Below, in pieces: positions 1 through 10,962 of a DNA stretch of 64,000 nt. The translations under genes and the position numbers were made by a program. This DNA is from Ramicandelaber brevisporus. Lineage: Eukaryota; Kickxellomycota; Ramicandelaberales; Ramicandelaberaceae. The number at the start of each line of letters is the position of its first letter. The first letter of the stretch is position 1. The stretch is from positions 1 through 64,000 of the forward strand of contig MU602668.1 of NCBI GenBank assembly GCA_025201865.1, read 5' to 3'. The notes under the pieces were generated by a model. That model was not told where the DNA came from. It ran no database searches and was given only the letters and a program-made list of their open reading frames with translations.

Positions 1-174
1 TGGCTGACTCACCGGCCAACTGACTGACTCGGTCGTGGTCAGTCTCTGTTCCTCTCCTCTGAACGGTGTACCACAATCGATGGTAGATCATTTTTTGCAG
101 CCATCGTTTAGCTGTCCATCTATCTGTGTGTACATTCAGAAAAACTGCTGACGTCGCAATGAAAACACACACAC

Positions 175-219
<45 letters not shown>

Positions 220-900
220 CGACACTGCTTTATCTGTGTAACGGAAACACAACGCGTGCGTGCGTTAGTTGCTTTTCTTTTTTTATTGTTGCGATGAATG
301 ACATTCGTTGGTGGTAAATGGTAAGATATTGCTCAAAGTGACCTGCATTCAAAGAAAGAAAGAGAGAGCCAGGCAAAATGCAATCTGACATGTAATTGCA
401 CTAAAACTTTGGCACGAGTGCCACATCCTTGTTTGGGCAAATAACAAACAAAAAAAACTGAGCGACTTCGAGATGTCAAAAAAAAAACAATACTGGCAGA
501 GGAGAGAGTTTGTTCATGACACAGGGCAAGGACATGGTTGGACACTGTTCTGTTCCTTCTTCTCTAGTCAGCGGCCGCTACCAGTCATAACAGGCACTAG
601 CCCTTTCTCCCTCCTTCTCTCTTTCTCTCTCCTTCTCTCTCCTTCCCTCTCAGTCATAAGAGAGTGGAAGTGACCTTCAAAAGCTGTACACTAACATGGC
701 AAATTGTTTCGAATTCTGCAGTTATGTTGTTTTTGTTTGATTTGCCTGCATGGATCACACTGTATTCTTACATTGAAAGAAATCGAATGACTTTTGTGAC
801 TTGGTGACCTCCAGTAAAGTATGTGTTTGTTTGAAAGTATTTCATGACCTTGGAAAGAAGCGAGCGAAATCAGCTGATTGTCGATCACTGACAGTGGGGG
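1..900. other. Non-coding upstream DNA with CT microsatellite
   Basis: No credible gene is seen here. The stretch contains a perfect CT dinucleotide run (about 178-216) and several CT/CA-rich tracts. Open frames in it translate to Leu-Ser or His-Thr repeats, which is what simple repeats give. It most likely contains upstream promoter sequence for the transcript that starts after the TATA element at 901. Confidence 0.6.
178..216. repeat. (CT)n microsatellite
   Basis: Uninterrupted CT dinucleotide repeat of about 39 bases in the region upstream of the bHLH-like gene. Confidence 0.95.
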
Positions 901-907
901 TATAAAG
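901..907 (+). promoter_or_regulatory. TATA box of the long-leader regulator gene
   Basis: TATAAAG follows a G-run. It lies about 700 bases upstream of a strong splice donor and 3 kb upstream of the bHLH-like start codon, with only non-coding pyrimidine-rich sequence between. I infer a transcription start near 930 and a leader of about 3 kb. The motif and splice sites are seen; the link to the downstream gene is inference. Confidence 0.5.
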
Positions 908-1605
908 GTACCTGGCTGCTGTTACTGCGGTCCTCGCACGTCCCCTCACTCACTCGTCCTCTCTCCATTCCTGGGATCTTCACATCTAACGTTTGCCAGT
1001 CTTCTGCTTCCTTCATTGCTTGTGTAGTTGCACGGCTTCCTCCTTCCACCTTCCTCTTCCACGCACATACATACACACGCACATACATACACATACATAC
1101 ATACACTCATTCACACTCACTCATTCACCTTCTCGCCTCTGTTATATCACTGTTCAGACTCTACGAATTCGACAGCATTTTACCTTTTCCAGCTAACTGA
1201 TAATAAAGTCGTATCACGTCACTGTTCGGATCGGAATGTATTTTTCGTTCAACTGACATTTCTCTTCAACTCTGTATTTCATAATCGACCCTGCGAGCTG
1301 CCTTCGTCATCGGCCCACCTCACATTCCACCCACACACACACACACATACACACAGACACACACACACGTACATCCCACACTTGTACTTTTCTTTCTTTC
1401 TTCCTCTGTGCAGTTGTTTGTCTGAACTACATTTTCCGTGTTACTCTTCTGTCTCTGTCTGTCTGCCTTTCTCTTTTCTCTCTCTCCACAAACGCACACA
1501 CGCACAGGAACGGGTGTGCTGCATTCTTCGTGTTCCTTCTCTGTAATTTCTCGCGAATCACCAACACCATCAACATAATACCAACAATTTTTGCTGAACT
1601 TGAAG

Positions 1606-1761
1606 GTAAGTCTCAACTGCATGAACCTGCGTTGCTTGAAGTCTGCAATGTTTGCAGACTTGTGCATTTCTTTTTTTTTTACTATTCTCTTTTCCTTTTC
1701 TTCACTATACGAACTTCATCTCCAACACAAAACTTTCCGTCATCTCGTTATTTTTTTTCAG
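1606..1761 (+). other. Leader intron 1
   Basis: The exon ends TTGAAG, followed by GTAAGT as donor. The acceptor is a long T tract ending in CAG at 1761. Length is 156 bases. Neither flanking exon reads as protein, so this is an untranslated-leader intron. The splice signals are among the strongest in the window. Confidence 0.6.
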
Positions 1762-2764
1762 AACAGGACAAACTTCTCTCTCTGTCTCTCTGTCCCTCAT
1801 TCTCTCTTTTCATTTGCACTGTTGACGAATCAAAAACTCCGCAAATATTTTAGTATGTGACAGTTGGCGACATGAGCAGCATTGGTGACACAAAAGAACT
1901 TTAAAAAGAAGGGACAGTTGCAGCTCACCCTTAATTACATTTTTCGACACACATACACACACACACACAGAGTCGAATTTCTTTTCCATGCTTTTCTTGT
2001 TTGCTTCTGATTTTGCTTCTGCTTCTGCTTCTCTCTGACAATCGACATCACGCCAACAGCAACAATGCGGCTGATGATCAGGAACAAATTGCGCGTGTCT
2101 TCTTTTTTTCCATTTTCATCTCTTTCATTTTTCGTTGTCATTTTCCATTTTTCAGTGTCATTTTCCAGTGTCATTTTTCGTTGTCATTTTCATTTCCTTC
2201 TTCGACTTTTATCCTCATTTCTACACATTGCTTTCCGCAGTCACTCTGTGTGAGTTCACGCCATCTAATTCCGGCATCCTCCTCATCCTCCAGTTTACAC
2301 CCTAGTACAGAGCTCGTGTGCATCAAATATACTGCCTGTGCTCACTTCGGTTACATCCCCCCAAAGCCTCTGAAACTTGTATTCATATCACTATTTTGTT
2401 TTTCCCTTATTGTGTCGTTTTTGTTACAGTCTTGTCACCATATTATCGTCGACTCACTCTTGTGCCCACGTTACACAAAATCGACGAGACATTTTCTCCC
2501 TCGAAATTCCGTAACATTATCCATACACCCTACGCCGTACATACAAACTATCGTCCAACGTGGCTTACCTCGTCTATCTTAACTGACGTTCGCAACTTGC
2601 TTTTCACACTGACACATTTGTTACGACACATCTTTTTTTCCCTGTGAATTCATTCTGTGTGCAATATACTGCCCGCACAAACCAATCGTTGTCCAGCAGG
2701 TCAGTAGTTCCGGCTCCTCTCCCACCACCAGCAACGTGGATCACATTTGTATTTTTTTTGAAAG

Positions 2765-2862
2765 GTACGTTGGTCAACTCCACACTCTAGTATGAATCTT
2801 GTTGTTTTCTTTTTTCTTTATTGGACAATCCCCCTCTTCTTCTACTTTTCTATTCCTTGCAG
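2765..2862 (+). other. Leader intron 2
   Basis: Donor GTACGT follows GAAAG. The acceptor is a pyrimidine tract ending in TTGCAG at 2862, giving 98 bases. An alternative acceptor, TCTTCAG, ends at 2924. It lies in the untranslated leader of the bHLH-like gene. Confidence 0.5.
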
Positions 2863-3955
2863 CGTCATCGCATTATCGCATTATCGCTTCTACATACACA
2901 CACACTCTCTCTTTTTCTCTTCAGTCTACTGTTTTTTCTTCCTTTCTATTTGCCAGTTTAGCGAGACTTGCATCCCTTCTTTTCTTGCTCACATTCGACG
3001 ATCTTCCTGTCACACTTTGACACTCAAGCGACTGCTCTTTTGTTTTGTTGCTAGTTTTGGGCAACTGTATCACCACACATCTTCCAACATTCCCTCTTCC
3101 TCTACCCATCTATCCATCCATCTATCCATCTATTCATTTCCCCTATCTCCACTCTCACCTCCACAGTTACGTGTCATCACCAGGCCACAATTTTGATTCC
3201 CATTCATCTTCCTTTGAAGTAACACTGCGTCACTGCTTTTTTCTTCTTCGTCTTTGTTTGTGACCTTCCATCCGATCAGCATTGCCCCATTTTTTCCCCA
3301 GTCTTGCCATTGCGACTGCTTCAGGTACCCTACTCGCCCTTCAACCTCTCCACTTCTCCACCTCTGCTTCGTCCTCTATTTTTAGTCCTTCATATCACAC
3401 ACACACTTGCCCTTCCCTCGAGCCGGCTGTGCGGAGGAAAAAAGCCATTATCAATATTTTGTTAACCTCTAACAGAGTAGTTTGAAGCTCACGCGAACAT
3501 ACAAACATACAAACATTGGACTCCAATTATAACAGCCTCTACTTTGCCTGTTTATCCCCAACAACAACATTATTTCTCAAGGGTCTCTAGTCCCTGACTA
3601 CATTCCTTTACTAGTATCAAGTACATCCTTCCTCCTAATCAACTGCAGGTTGCCCACATCGTTGGTTATTTATACCTACTCTTGACTCACTGTTACTCCT
3701 CTCCCCCAGCACAACCCCTGCAAACTTCACTCCTGCCTTGTTTCTTGACAATCTCCCATTCTGCTGCAAACCTCACAATCCACTATTGACTGCAGCATTG
3801 TACTAACTGATCGGCCAACTGGCGTCATACTTTTCTTTTGTATCATTGTATTCTCATTGTAACATACAGTCTTCATTTCACCCATCCACACACACAAGCA
3901 CACGCACACAACCACACACACACAAGCACAACCACAGGCACTCTTACATTCAAGG

Positions 3956-6900
3956 ATGCTGTCAAACCCGCTCAATCCCGCTGCCTCCAGCTCTGCTCTG
4001 CTTCCCGCTGACAGCTCTACCAGCGCTGCTCCATCATCCTTCCTGGTTCAGTCCAATCAATCTTTCCTGAATGGTAGCAATTCCACAACCATGTTTGGTG
4101 GTGCATCGTCCTTCCCCACGGCCAGCCTCTCCTTCATGGAAGCCTCTTTAGTGCCGTCTGTGATCCCCGCCGTATCCACCGCCACCGCCATTCCATCCAA
4201 CCCAGCGTCCCTCATCCACCACGCGCACTACCATCACCAGCACTCCAGTTTACTGGATCCAACTCTGACAAGTTTCCTGTCCAATGGCAACATTAATGGC
4301 GAGCTGGTGTCCGTTCTGACCAATGTTGCATCTTCTGTGCAATTTGATGTACACAACGCACTCTCTGGTACTGGTAGTTCAGGTGTTACAGGTGCAACTG
4401 CCTCTCTTGGTGTGAATGGAGGTGCGGCTGCTCACGCGACCTCTCATCTTCTTCAATCTCTGCCAACCTCATCCGCAAACTTGCTGCTCCCAGCCCCTAA
4501 CAAGAGCACCCACAGCAACACAAACGTGGCAACGTTCGCAACAGCCACTGGCAACGCTCTACCTGGTCTTCAATACGACGACAACTCGTTCCTAGTCACG
4601 CCGGATAATTCTGTGGTGTCCTCTCTCGCAGCGACTCTCTTAGCATCGACTGGTGGTGCTGTTGCTGGCATTGACGGTGGTAACACAAACGACCTTCACC
4701 ACCATCAACAACAACAGCAGCAGCAACAGCAACAAGCGGCACTTGCACTCCATCCCTTCCACCCTACACCGCCTATCACTGCCACAAACGGTATTGCCAC
4801 AGTTACGGACATTCTCGAGTTGCCAAGCAACACGGTTATCGCGCCACTTGAGCCATCTCATTCACGTCAAAATTCACTGCGTGGCTCCGGCTCTGGCTCT
4901 GGCTCTGGCTCTGGTCGTGGTCGCCGTCCGACAACTCCCAAGACGCGCTCTGCTTCTGTAAGTGGTGTTCCATCCGCTGCCATCGGTCCATTGTCGGCAC
5001 TTGGCGCATCTGCTGCCATTGCAACGTCAACGTCATCAACTGATCAGAAAGACCACCGATTCCTGAAACGCGCAGTGACCCAGCAAGGATCTCGCCTGCG
5101 TCGTACAACAGTTGCTGAACACAACATTGCCAGTGGTGAATTTACAAGTGCAGCTGCGTTAATATCGTCGGCGCTTGGCACCAGTGGCAATACCAGCGGC
5201 ATTGGTGCCCAATTTCCGCAGTCATCTCCGCTGATGATGTCAGTGTCCCAGATTCCAACCAACCAACTTCACCATCATCTCAACAACTCATCGTTCACTG
5301 GCACTGATTTCCTCACCTCTACATATCTAGCTAACGCAGCTGCTACTGGAGCAACACAGTTTGGTATATCCACACCTGGTTCATCTCTTGGTTTGAGTCC
5401 TCAATTCAACGACTTCTCACTGGCTAGCAGCGGCTCTCTCATCATGAACTCATCGCCACGTTCCAATCGCAACTCATTACACACGGACTCTGTGGTGCGC
5501 GCCAGCAGTGGAGTGTTTGCATCGCCGACCATGGGCAGCGCTCGTCGTAGTCTTGCCATCAGTGCAAGTCGGCGTTCATCGCTCAATCCATCATCAGTTG
5601 TTGGCATCAACTCTGGGCCGCCAACCGGCGTACACAATGATGTCACATTGACAGCGGCTATGGGAGCTGATAGCACTTCTGGTGTGGCATTTGGGAATGG
5701 TTTGCAAGCTGCCAGCAGTTCGTACAACTTGGCGAGCTCGCTACCAAATCCAAGTTTGCTGGATCTGGTCAACTCTGCGGCTGGAGCTGGCACTGAACAC
5801 CTCAGTGGCTTGGGACTGAGCGGCATCCCGGTGGCCGAGCGGTTCTCACACTCGTCGATGATGCAGACACCAAGTATGAACAACATGGACTCAACTATTC
5901 CTGCGCAGCGCTTGCAGCCATTTGACGTGACCGACTATAGAAATGGTGCTCCCAATGGTATCGCTGTGTCTGATTTCACTCAGCAAGATCAATGGCAGCA
6001 GCAGCAGCAATTACCACAAGTACAGCCTTTGCCACCACTGATTGCGCAACTAAATCAAGAGTCTGAACAATCCAAGCCAGCACCTCGCAGACGTGGCCGC
6101 CCGCCTCGTCCAAAGAAGGTTGTTGACGTCGATCCCACTACAGTCTTTACTTCAAGGCGCTCTCGCGCTGGCTCCGCTGCTGCCAACAACAAGAAGAAGG
6201 CCGCTGCATCCACAGCTGTGGCTAGTGCCAATGTCGACAGCGTGGCAGCCAAGATGACACGCTCTCAAAAGCAACTCTACAACCGTACTGAGCACAACCG
6301 CAATGAGCAGCAGCGCCGTGCGTTACTAGTGGAGTACAACTCGACTTTTGAGCGTTTGCTTCCAGCACCAATTATCACACGTGTTGAAATCACCAAAGAG
6401 ACTGTTCAGCGCGCTCAACGCCCCAATCGCGGCGGTGGAAACACCAAAAAGGGACCACACAAGCTAATGATTATGGAGCGATCTGTTGAAATGTGCCATA
6501 GACTGTTTGACTTGGCTAAGGATCAAGCCGTTAGAATTGCCAAAATGCAAGCATACATTGACATTTGTCATGAGAGAAGTGGATCAATGAATGAGTTGGC
6601 AACTAATGGCACAGATGGCTGCTCCTCAATGCTGGCAATGCATAGGATGGGAATGCTGGATGATGTTGACGAAGGCAATCACCGTGTTGATTTGGATCAA
6701 GTGGCAAGTGAATTTAGAAATGAATACACAAGTCAGTCATCTGGAGAGCAGCGGGCAAACTGGCTGAGAAATGAACTGCATATGCCAATGCCGTCTGTGG
6801 TAGCGTACGAGGAAATGTGCATGGATCCTTTGGACTATGAGATTGAAGCTGCAAAGAAACGCGGTGTGGATATTCCAAGTGAGATTGAGGACTTGTTCAG

Positions 6901-7096
6901 AGGAAGAGCCTATGGTGGCAATAGCTACAGGGCTAATGGAAGTATGAGTGGCAGTGGACCATCAGATATGGGACGCGATCAAGAAGATGATGGTGACGAT
7001 GATGATGATGAAGAGGAAGAGGAAGACTTTGAGATGGATGGCACTGATACGGGAGCAGCTGAAGCTAAGCACGGTGACAACTACATTGACTTTTGA
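3956..7096 (+). CDS. AT-hook and bHLH-like transcription regulator
   Basis: A 1046-residue protein that probably binds DNA in the nucleus. Residues 1-700 are low-complexity Ser/Ala/Thr/Asn-rich sequence with a polyGln run (about 250) and an SG-repeat. Near residue 710 is an AT-hook with core RRRGRPPRPKK. Residues about 775-865 resemble a bHLH: a basic stretch EHNRNEQQRR, a first helix, a long Gly/Lys-rich loop, then a second helix around KLMIMERSVEMCHRLFDLAK. The basic region keeps His, Glu and Arg at the usual E-box-reading spacing. The loop is longer than in typical bHLH proteins. The C-terminus is strongly acidic (about 1010-1035), a possible activation segment. The start follows a CA-rich leader and is the first ATG of this frame. 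Target genes and exact family are unknown; the bHLH assignment is by motif only. Confidence 0.8.
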   Translation: MLSNPLNPAASSSALLPADSSTSAAPSSFLVQSNQSFLNGSNSTTMFGGASSFPTASLSFMEASLVPSVIPAVSTATAIPSNPASLIHHAHYHHQHSSLLDPTLTSFLSNGNINGELVSVLTNVASSVQFDVHNALSGTGSSGVTGATASLGVNGGAAAHATSHLLQSLPTSSANLLLPAPNKSTHSNTNVATFATATGNALPGLQYDDNSFLVTPDNSVVSSLAATLLASTGGAVAGIDGGNTNDLHHHQQQQQQQQQQAALALHPFHPTPPITATNGIATVTDILELPSNTVIAPLEPSHSRQNSLRGSGSGSGSGSGRGRRPTTPKTRSASVSGVPSAAIGPLSALGASAAIATSTSSTDQKDHRFLKRAVTQQGSRLRRTTVAEHNIASGEFTSAAALISSALGTSGNTSGIGAQFPQSSPLMMSVSQIPTNQLHHHLNNSSFTGTDFLTSTYLANAAATGATQFGISTPGSSLGLSPQFNDFSLASSGSLIMNSSPRSNRNSLHTDSVVRASSGVFASPTMGSARRSLAISASRRSSLNPSSVVGINSGPPTGVHNDVTLTAAMGADSTSGVAFGNGLQAASSSYNLASSLPNPSLLDLVNSAAGAGTEHLSGLGLSGIPVAERFSHSSMMQTPSMNNMDSTIPAQRLQPFDVTDYRNGAPNGIAVSDFTQQDQWQQQQQLPQVQPLPPLIAQLNQESEQSKPAPRRRGRPPRPKKVVDVDPTTVFTSRRSRAGSAAANNKKKAAASTAVASANVDSVAAKMTRSQKQLYNRTEHNRNEQQRRALLVEYNSTFERLLPAPIITRVEITKETVQRAQRPNRGGGNTKKGPHKLMIMERSVEMCHRLFDLAKDQAVRIAKMQAYIDICHERSGSMNELATNGTDGCSSMLAMHRMGMLDDVDEGNHRVDLDQVASEFRNEYTSQSSGEQRANWLRNELHMPMPSVVAYEEMCMDPLDYEIEAAKKRGVDIPSEIEDLFRGRAYGGNSYRANGSMSGSGPSDMGRDQEDDGDDDDDEEEEEDFEMDGTDTGAAEAKHGDNYIDF

Positions 7097-7888
7097 TAAC
7101 CTCCGATCTTTTCTAATTTCTTTTCTATTTTAGCCTTGCATAATAACCCTTTTTTGCTCGTTTGTTTTATTCTGTTTGTTTTTTTTTTTTACCTTATTCT
7201 GCCCAATGCTTTACTATTTTTTGGTTTCGATCAACTCTTTCACCAACTGTTCCTTCGTTTGTTCATTCATTTGTTTATTGTTTTTTTTTTTCAAACCAAG
7301 TTTAAGTTATTCCAAAGTAGAATACAGTAGAATACAATAGAACAGAAGAACAGAAGTAAATGAGAAAACGAAAATGATGAAGCCGCCTCAGAGATGAAGT
7401 AACAGCGGCCATTTAGGTGGTGTGGTGGGCGACCGCTGGTATGCCATAGTCTGCGCTTCGAAGCTCAGGAACATGATCCATCGCGAGCAGCAGATCCGGC
7501 AGTTAATCACTCTTCATGGGACGGTTTAGTTGATAAGGTGTAATCGAAACCCATGTGAGTGAAAAGGGAGAGTTCGAGGTGGATGACAATCTCGATTTGT
7601 TTGTTTACTGCGTAAATTAATCTCAAGGTTATGGGCAATTTCCGACTCACACACGCAGTCGTCTACATTATGAATAAATTCAATATCTGTTAGAGTGAAC
7701 TGGTTATTGTGACTGGTGCCATTGTATGTGCTGTGCTACCCATCAAGCGATCTGATATAGTTTCATCGAACTAAAGCATTTATGCTCACGCACTTGCACT
7801 CATACACGCTTTTGTACTTTTGTTTCTTCGTGTTTTCTTTTTCTTCATTCCTTTTTTGTTTTTCTTTTTTTGCCAAGATTTCCACAAG
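7097..7888 (+). other. 3' UTR and intergenic DNA
   Basis: T-rich sequence directly after the bHLH-like stop is probably its 3' UTR. A more complex stretch at about 7370-7760 has no open frame, tRNA or clear snoRNA structure. T-rich sequence just before 7889 is probably the leader of the F-box-like gene. Confidence 0.5.
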
Positions 7889-9517
7889 ATGAACCAGCCA
7901 GTCTCGCCGTACTTGCTGTATCATCTTCCAGATGACCTCAAGTACTTTGTTGCCAAGTGCTTCTTCACTGTGCCGGAAGCTGCCAAAGTTCTGACGGTTG
8001 ATACCTTCTTTCACAGCTTGTTCCTTCCACGCGTCTGGCATACGCTCGACAACCGCTTCTTTGATAGTCTTGGTCCAGACGACATTGAAAAAAGAATCCA
8101 GTACTGCACCAAGAATGGCCACCACGTGCGCGTCCTGAATGCATTGACGGCCAGGTGGTTCCATTTCAACATCAACATCAAGCAGCTGTTCCCGAAAATC
8201 ACCTCGTTCTCAGTATATGCCCACCATGTATTTCTGCAAACGCAAACGGTTGCACTTGATGCAATTGCCGAGCTCAGCTACTTGCGCGACTTGAGCATTC
8301 ATTTCAAGCTTTATCCATATCGGTCTGAGCAGAGTGATGAAGATCTGGAGCAGCTGGCTAACTGTATCAATCGGAATGACTCTCTGAACAAGATTGCTTT
8401 GGAATGTGGCTTGGTCAATACCGAGTCGTGGTCTGATATAGTCAAATTTGTGCAACAGCTTGAGCCAGCACGTAGACATGGTCTCCAGATAACCGTGCCT
8501 ACTACAACCTTTCCATCATCAGAGCATGCTGCCGACTTGGCGCCATACATTACTGTCTTTAGTCCTGAGAACACACCAAATGAATGTATGGCAGCCAAGT
8601 ACCGTGACTTCTTTGGTGGTGCTTCTGCTGCTGCTGCTGCTTCTGCTGCTGCAGACAATAGCCGAATTACGAAGGAGGTATCATGGCCGGTGTTTAGTAG
8701 TCTGAGCAGAATATGTTTGACTCCATGTTGCAGTGTCCCATCAGTTTACGACTTTAGCGACTTCAATGCAGCTCGTTTCCCAGCGCTTGGTGCACTCGAG
8801 TTCAAGGATTGTGCGTATTTCTGCCATCGCTCGGATGATTCCAAATATGAGCATCTACCACAATATCGTTTGCCGCTTTTGCACTGGCCCAATCTGCACA
8901 CTTTAATCATTGAATGTGCAATCTTCCCGCGCACAGTACTCCAAATGGCCAATGCGAATCCACAGCTCAAGCGACTCGTCATCAACCTGGGCTTATTTGA
9001 TCCAGAATACCCAGAGCTCTCTGGCGGCGACTCTATCGAGCGTGCTTTTCAATTTGATGCTCTGCTTCCTTTGCTTCCGCAGCTAGCGCATCTAGATATT
9101 GGTGGCCAATCCATAGTGTTCGATGCAGCCAATCTAGATGAGGATAAACGGCTGTTGATGCCACAGCGCCGACTTGCTCTGCGATTCACTAATGGCAGTT
9201 TTATTACTGACAAGTGTCTCAAGTTTATTTTCAAGTGCATTCCAGGGTGCACATCGCTCTGGTTGAAGCAGGCTGGGATTCATGACCTGGGCAGTGCCAT
9301 TAAGTCTCTTCGTGAGATAACTGATTCTTACACCAGCAGCAATAACAGTGGTAGTAATAATATTAACACATTTGTGGTTAGTGAATCACATGGTGTGTGG
9401 CCTAGTGACTTGATTTCTGCGCTCCTTTCGGCAATGCCCAAACTACGTCGTTTTCAGCAGGAATTTGACTCTAAAATTGTAGATGCCATCAAAATACACC
9501 ATCCACATCTCTTCTAA
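7889..9517 (+). CDS. F-box-like protein (paralogue 1)
   Basis: A 542-residue protein. The N-terminus (about 10-55) has an F-box-like pattern, YHLPDDL...AKVLTV...LPRVWHTL, expected to bind Skp1 in an SCF ubiquitin ligase. The rest is a chain of Leu-rich segments spaced as in degenerate leucine-rich repeats, which would recruit substrates. I start at the internal ATG at 7889, since the 23 residues upstream are a Phe/Leu run encoded by T-rich leader sequence. It shares the LP-x-(D/E)L and KVLTV signature with the protein at 39260-40759, so the two are distant paralogues. A short Ala run lies near residue 250. Substrate unknown. Confidence 0.75.
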   Translation: MNQPVSPYLLYHLPDDLKYFVAKCFFTVPEAAKVLTVDTFFHSLFLPRVWHTLDNRFFDSLGPDDIEKRIQYCTKNGHHVRVLNALTARWFHFNINIKQLFPKITSFSVYAHHVFLQTQTVALDAIAELSYLRDLSIHFKLYPYRSEQSDEDLEQLANCINRNDSLNKIALECGLVNTESWSDIVKFVQQLEPARRHGLQITVPTTTFPSSEHAADLAPYITVFSPENTPNECMAAKYRDFFGGASAAAAASAAADNSRITKEVSWPVFSSLSRICLTPCCSVPSVYDFSDFNAARFPALGALEFKDCAYFCHRSDDSKYEHLPQYRLPLLHWPNLHTLIIECAIFPRTVLQMANANPQLKRLVINLGLFDPEYPELSGGDSIERAFQFDALLPLLPQLAHLDIGGQSIVFDAANLDEDKRLLMPQRRLALRFTNGSFITDKCLKFIFKCIPGCTSLWLKQAGIHDLGSAIKSLREITDSYTSSNNSGSNNINTFVVSESHGVWPSDLISALLSAMPKLRRFQQEFDSKIVDAIKIHHPHLF

Positions 9518-9669
9518 TCCTACTATCAAAGGAGTAAAAAGCATTAAAATAATTAAATTTAAAGTAAGTAATGTTGCATTGAAAAAATGATATTAAAAAT
9601 TTGGCTGGTAAAAAAAAATGGTGTGTTAATAAAATGCCTTGTATGCAGTGATGATATAAACTATAAAAA

Positions 9670-10962
9670 CTATTCCAGCGGAGGCCGCGGGAACTGCTCT
9701 GGTGGAATTGGCACAAAGGTGGCCAAGTCGATTCCTTGCTGTTCACGCAATGCTTGACGAGCATGGGGCGGTACCAGCTTTGGAATCAAATCTGGACGGA
9801 TCGACAGTTCCAGTGCAGAGAAATTAAACAGTGGTGGCATCGGCTTATCGTTGGGGAGAGTTGCGCCTGGAGCGCGTAGCTCGTCAAAGAATGGATCCGC
9901 CATTGCCTCGATGGCCGAGAACCGTAAACTGGGAGTGTAGTCCAGGAGTTTCTCGAGGAGTTTGATGGCAGATTCAGGCATTCTGGTGCTGAACATGCGC
10001 GACAGTGTGTGGGCATGAATCTGAGGGAAACGATGATCAATGTACGCTGGGTTCAAGGCACGGATTTGGTCCCGCGTTGGCGTGCCCAGGATCTTGATGA
10101 TTTCAACCAACTGATCGATTGAGGAATCGCCTGGGAAGATGGGTGCACCAAGCATCAGCTCAGCCATCACACAGCCGGACGACCAGATGTCTATTTGAGT
10201 AGTGTAGTTGGTTGCACCAAAGATGAGTTCTGGAGCACGGTAGTAGCGCGAGCAAATGTACGCAACGTTGGGTTCGCCAGGAACAAGACGTTTAGCACTG
10301 CCAAAATCGCACAGCTTGAGAACGCCATCTGTAGTGCCAACCAGCAGGTTCTGAGGCTTGATATCACGATGGCAGATACCCAATGCATGGATATAAGCCA
10401 GCGATCTGAATAATTGATACATGTAGAGTCTAATGAAAAACATTGGCGCATGCTGTCGTTGACGCCAAAAATTACGCACAACTCGGTATATAGTAGAGTC
10501 CATGAATTCCATAACGACATTTAAGTTGATAGAATCGCGACTGCTGCTTCCACCTCTGCCACCACCGCCGCCTCCTTGTTGCTGTTGCTGTTGTGATTGA
10601 GAGCCATCTCGACCGCTTCCGTCTCGACGATCTGATGGTGTATAAAAGTATCCAAGCATTCGGATCACATTTGGATGACCATTGACCGCTTTCAGGACGG
10701 CCAGTTCACGATTCTTGAACCGAGGGTCCAGATTGACGCGTTTGATGGCAACCTGCTCTCCAGATGGCTGCAAAACGGCACGATAGACGACTCCGAAACT
10801 GCCTGAACCAACTGCAGAGACCGATGTCCATGTCAACACTTGCTCGCGCTCGGGGCGAGCTGGTTCGGTCACTGTCACGGTGACATTGTGCAATGTAGTT
10901 GAGGGCTGCTGAGCCTGCTGGTGCTGTTGTTGCTGAGGCTGGTGAGAGCTCTTCTGATCCAT
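9670..10962 (-). CDS. Glycogen synthase kinase-3 (shaggy-type Ser/Thr kinase)
   Basis: A 430-residue CMGC kinase of the GSK-3 family, acting in cytoplasmic and nuclear signalling. Visible motifs: glycine loop GSGSFGVVY (52-60), VAIK lysine (74), FKNREL helix C with Glu86, HRDIKPQN (catalytic Asp200), DFG (219-221) and activation-loop Tyr235 in AYICSRYYRAPE, the tyrosine autophosphorylated in this family. The Arg/Lys pocket residues for primed substrates fit. The N-terminus is Gln-rich. A Ser/Gln/Gly low-complexity insertion (about 109-143) sits between the hinge-side strands, where GSK-3 normally has a short turn. Full length with no intron. It is divergent from the Yippee-like gene and convergent with the F-box-like gene, with a gap of about 150 bases. 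Confidence 0.95.
   Translation of the reverse strand: MDQKSSHQPQQQQHQQAQQPSTTLHNVTVTVTEPARPEREQVLTWTSVSAVGSGSFGVVYRAVLQPSGEQVAIKRVNLDPRFKNRELAVLKAVNGHPNVIRMLGYFYTPSDRRDGSGRDGSQSQQQQQQGGGGGGRGGSSSRDSINLNVVMEFMDSTIYRVVRNFWRQRQHAPMFFIRLYMYQLFRSLAYIHALGICHRDIKPQNLLVGTTDGVLKLCDFGSAKRLVPGEPNVAYICSRYYRAPELIFGATNYTTQIDIWSSGCVMAELMLGAPIFPGDSSIDQLVEIIKILGTPTRDQIRALNPAYIDHRFPQIHAHTLSRMFSTRMPESAIKLLEKLLDYTPSLRFSAIEAMADPFFDELRAPGATLPNDKPMPPLFNFSALELSIRPDLIPKLVPPHARQALREQQGIDLATFVPIPPEQFPRPPLE

Larger units (their letters stand above)
908..3955 (+). other. Long pyrimidine-rich 5' leader of the bHLH-like gene
   Basis: About 3 kb of strongly C/T-rich sequence on the sense strand with CA and CT repeats and no protein-like frame. 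It holds two convincing introns (1606-1761 and 2765-2862) and several further pyrimidine-tract/CAG acceptor-like sites (for example ending at 2240, 2924 and 3648). Long CT-rich leaders are known from fungal regulatory genes. The alternative is a separate non-coding RNA gene upstream of the coding gene. Confidence 0.5.

Noticed and set aside
126-317. Open frame with Leu-Ser repeat
   Set aside because: It is the translation of the CT microsatellite and has no protein-like flanks.
1028-1546. 172-codon plus-strand frame rich in His and Thr
   Set aside because: Derived from CA/CT repeats in the leader. It would be interrupted by the strong intron that starts soon after, and shows no domain.
7370-7480. 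C-box-like ATGATGA suggesting a snoRNA
   Set aside because: No D box (CTGA) at a suitable distance and no terminal stem.
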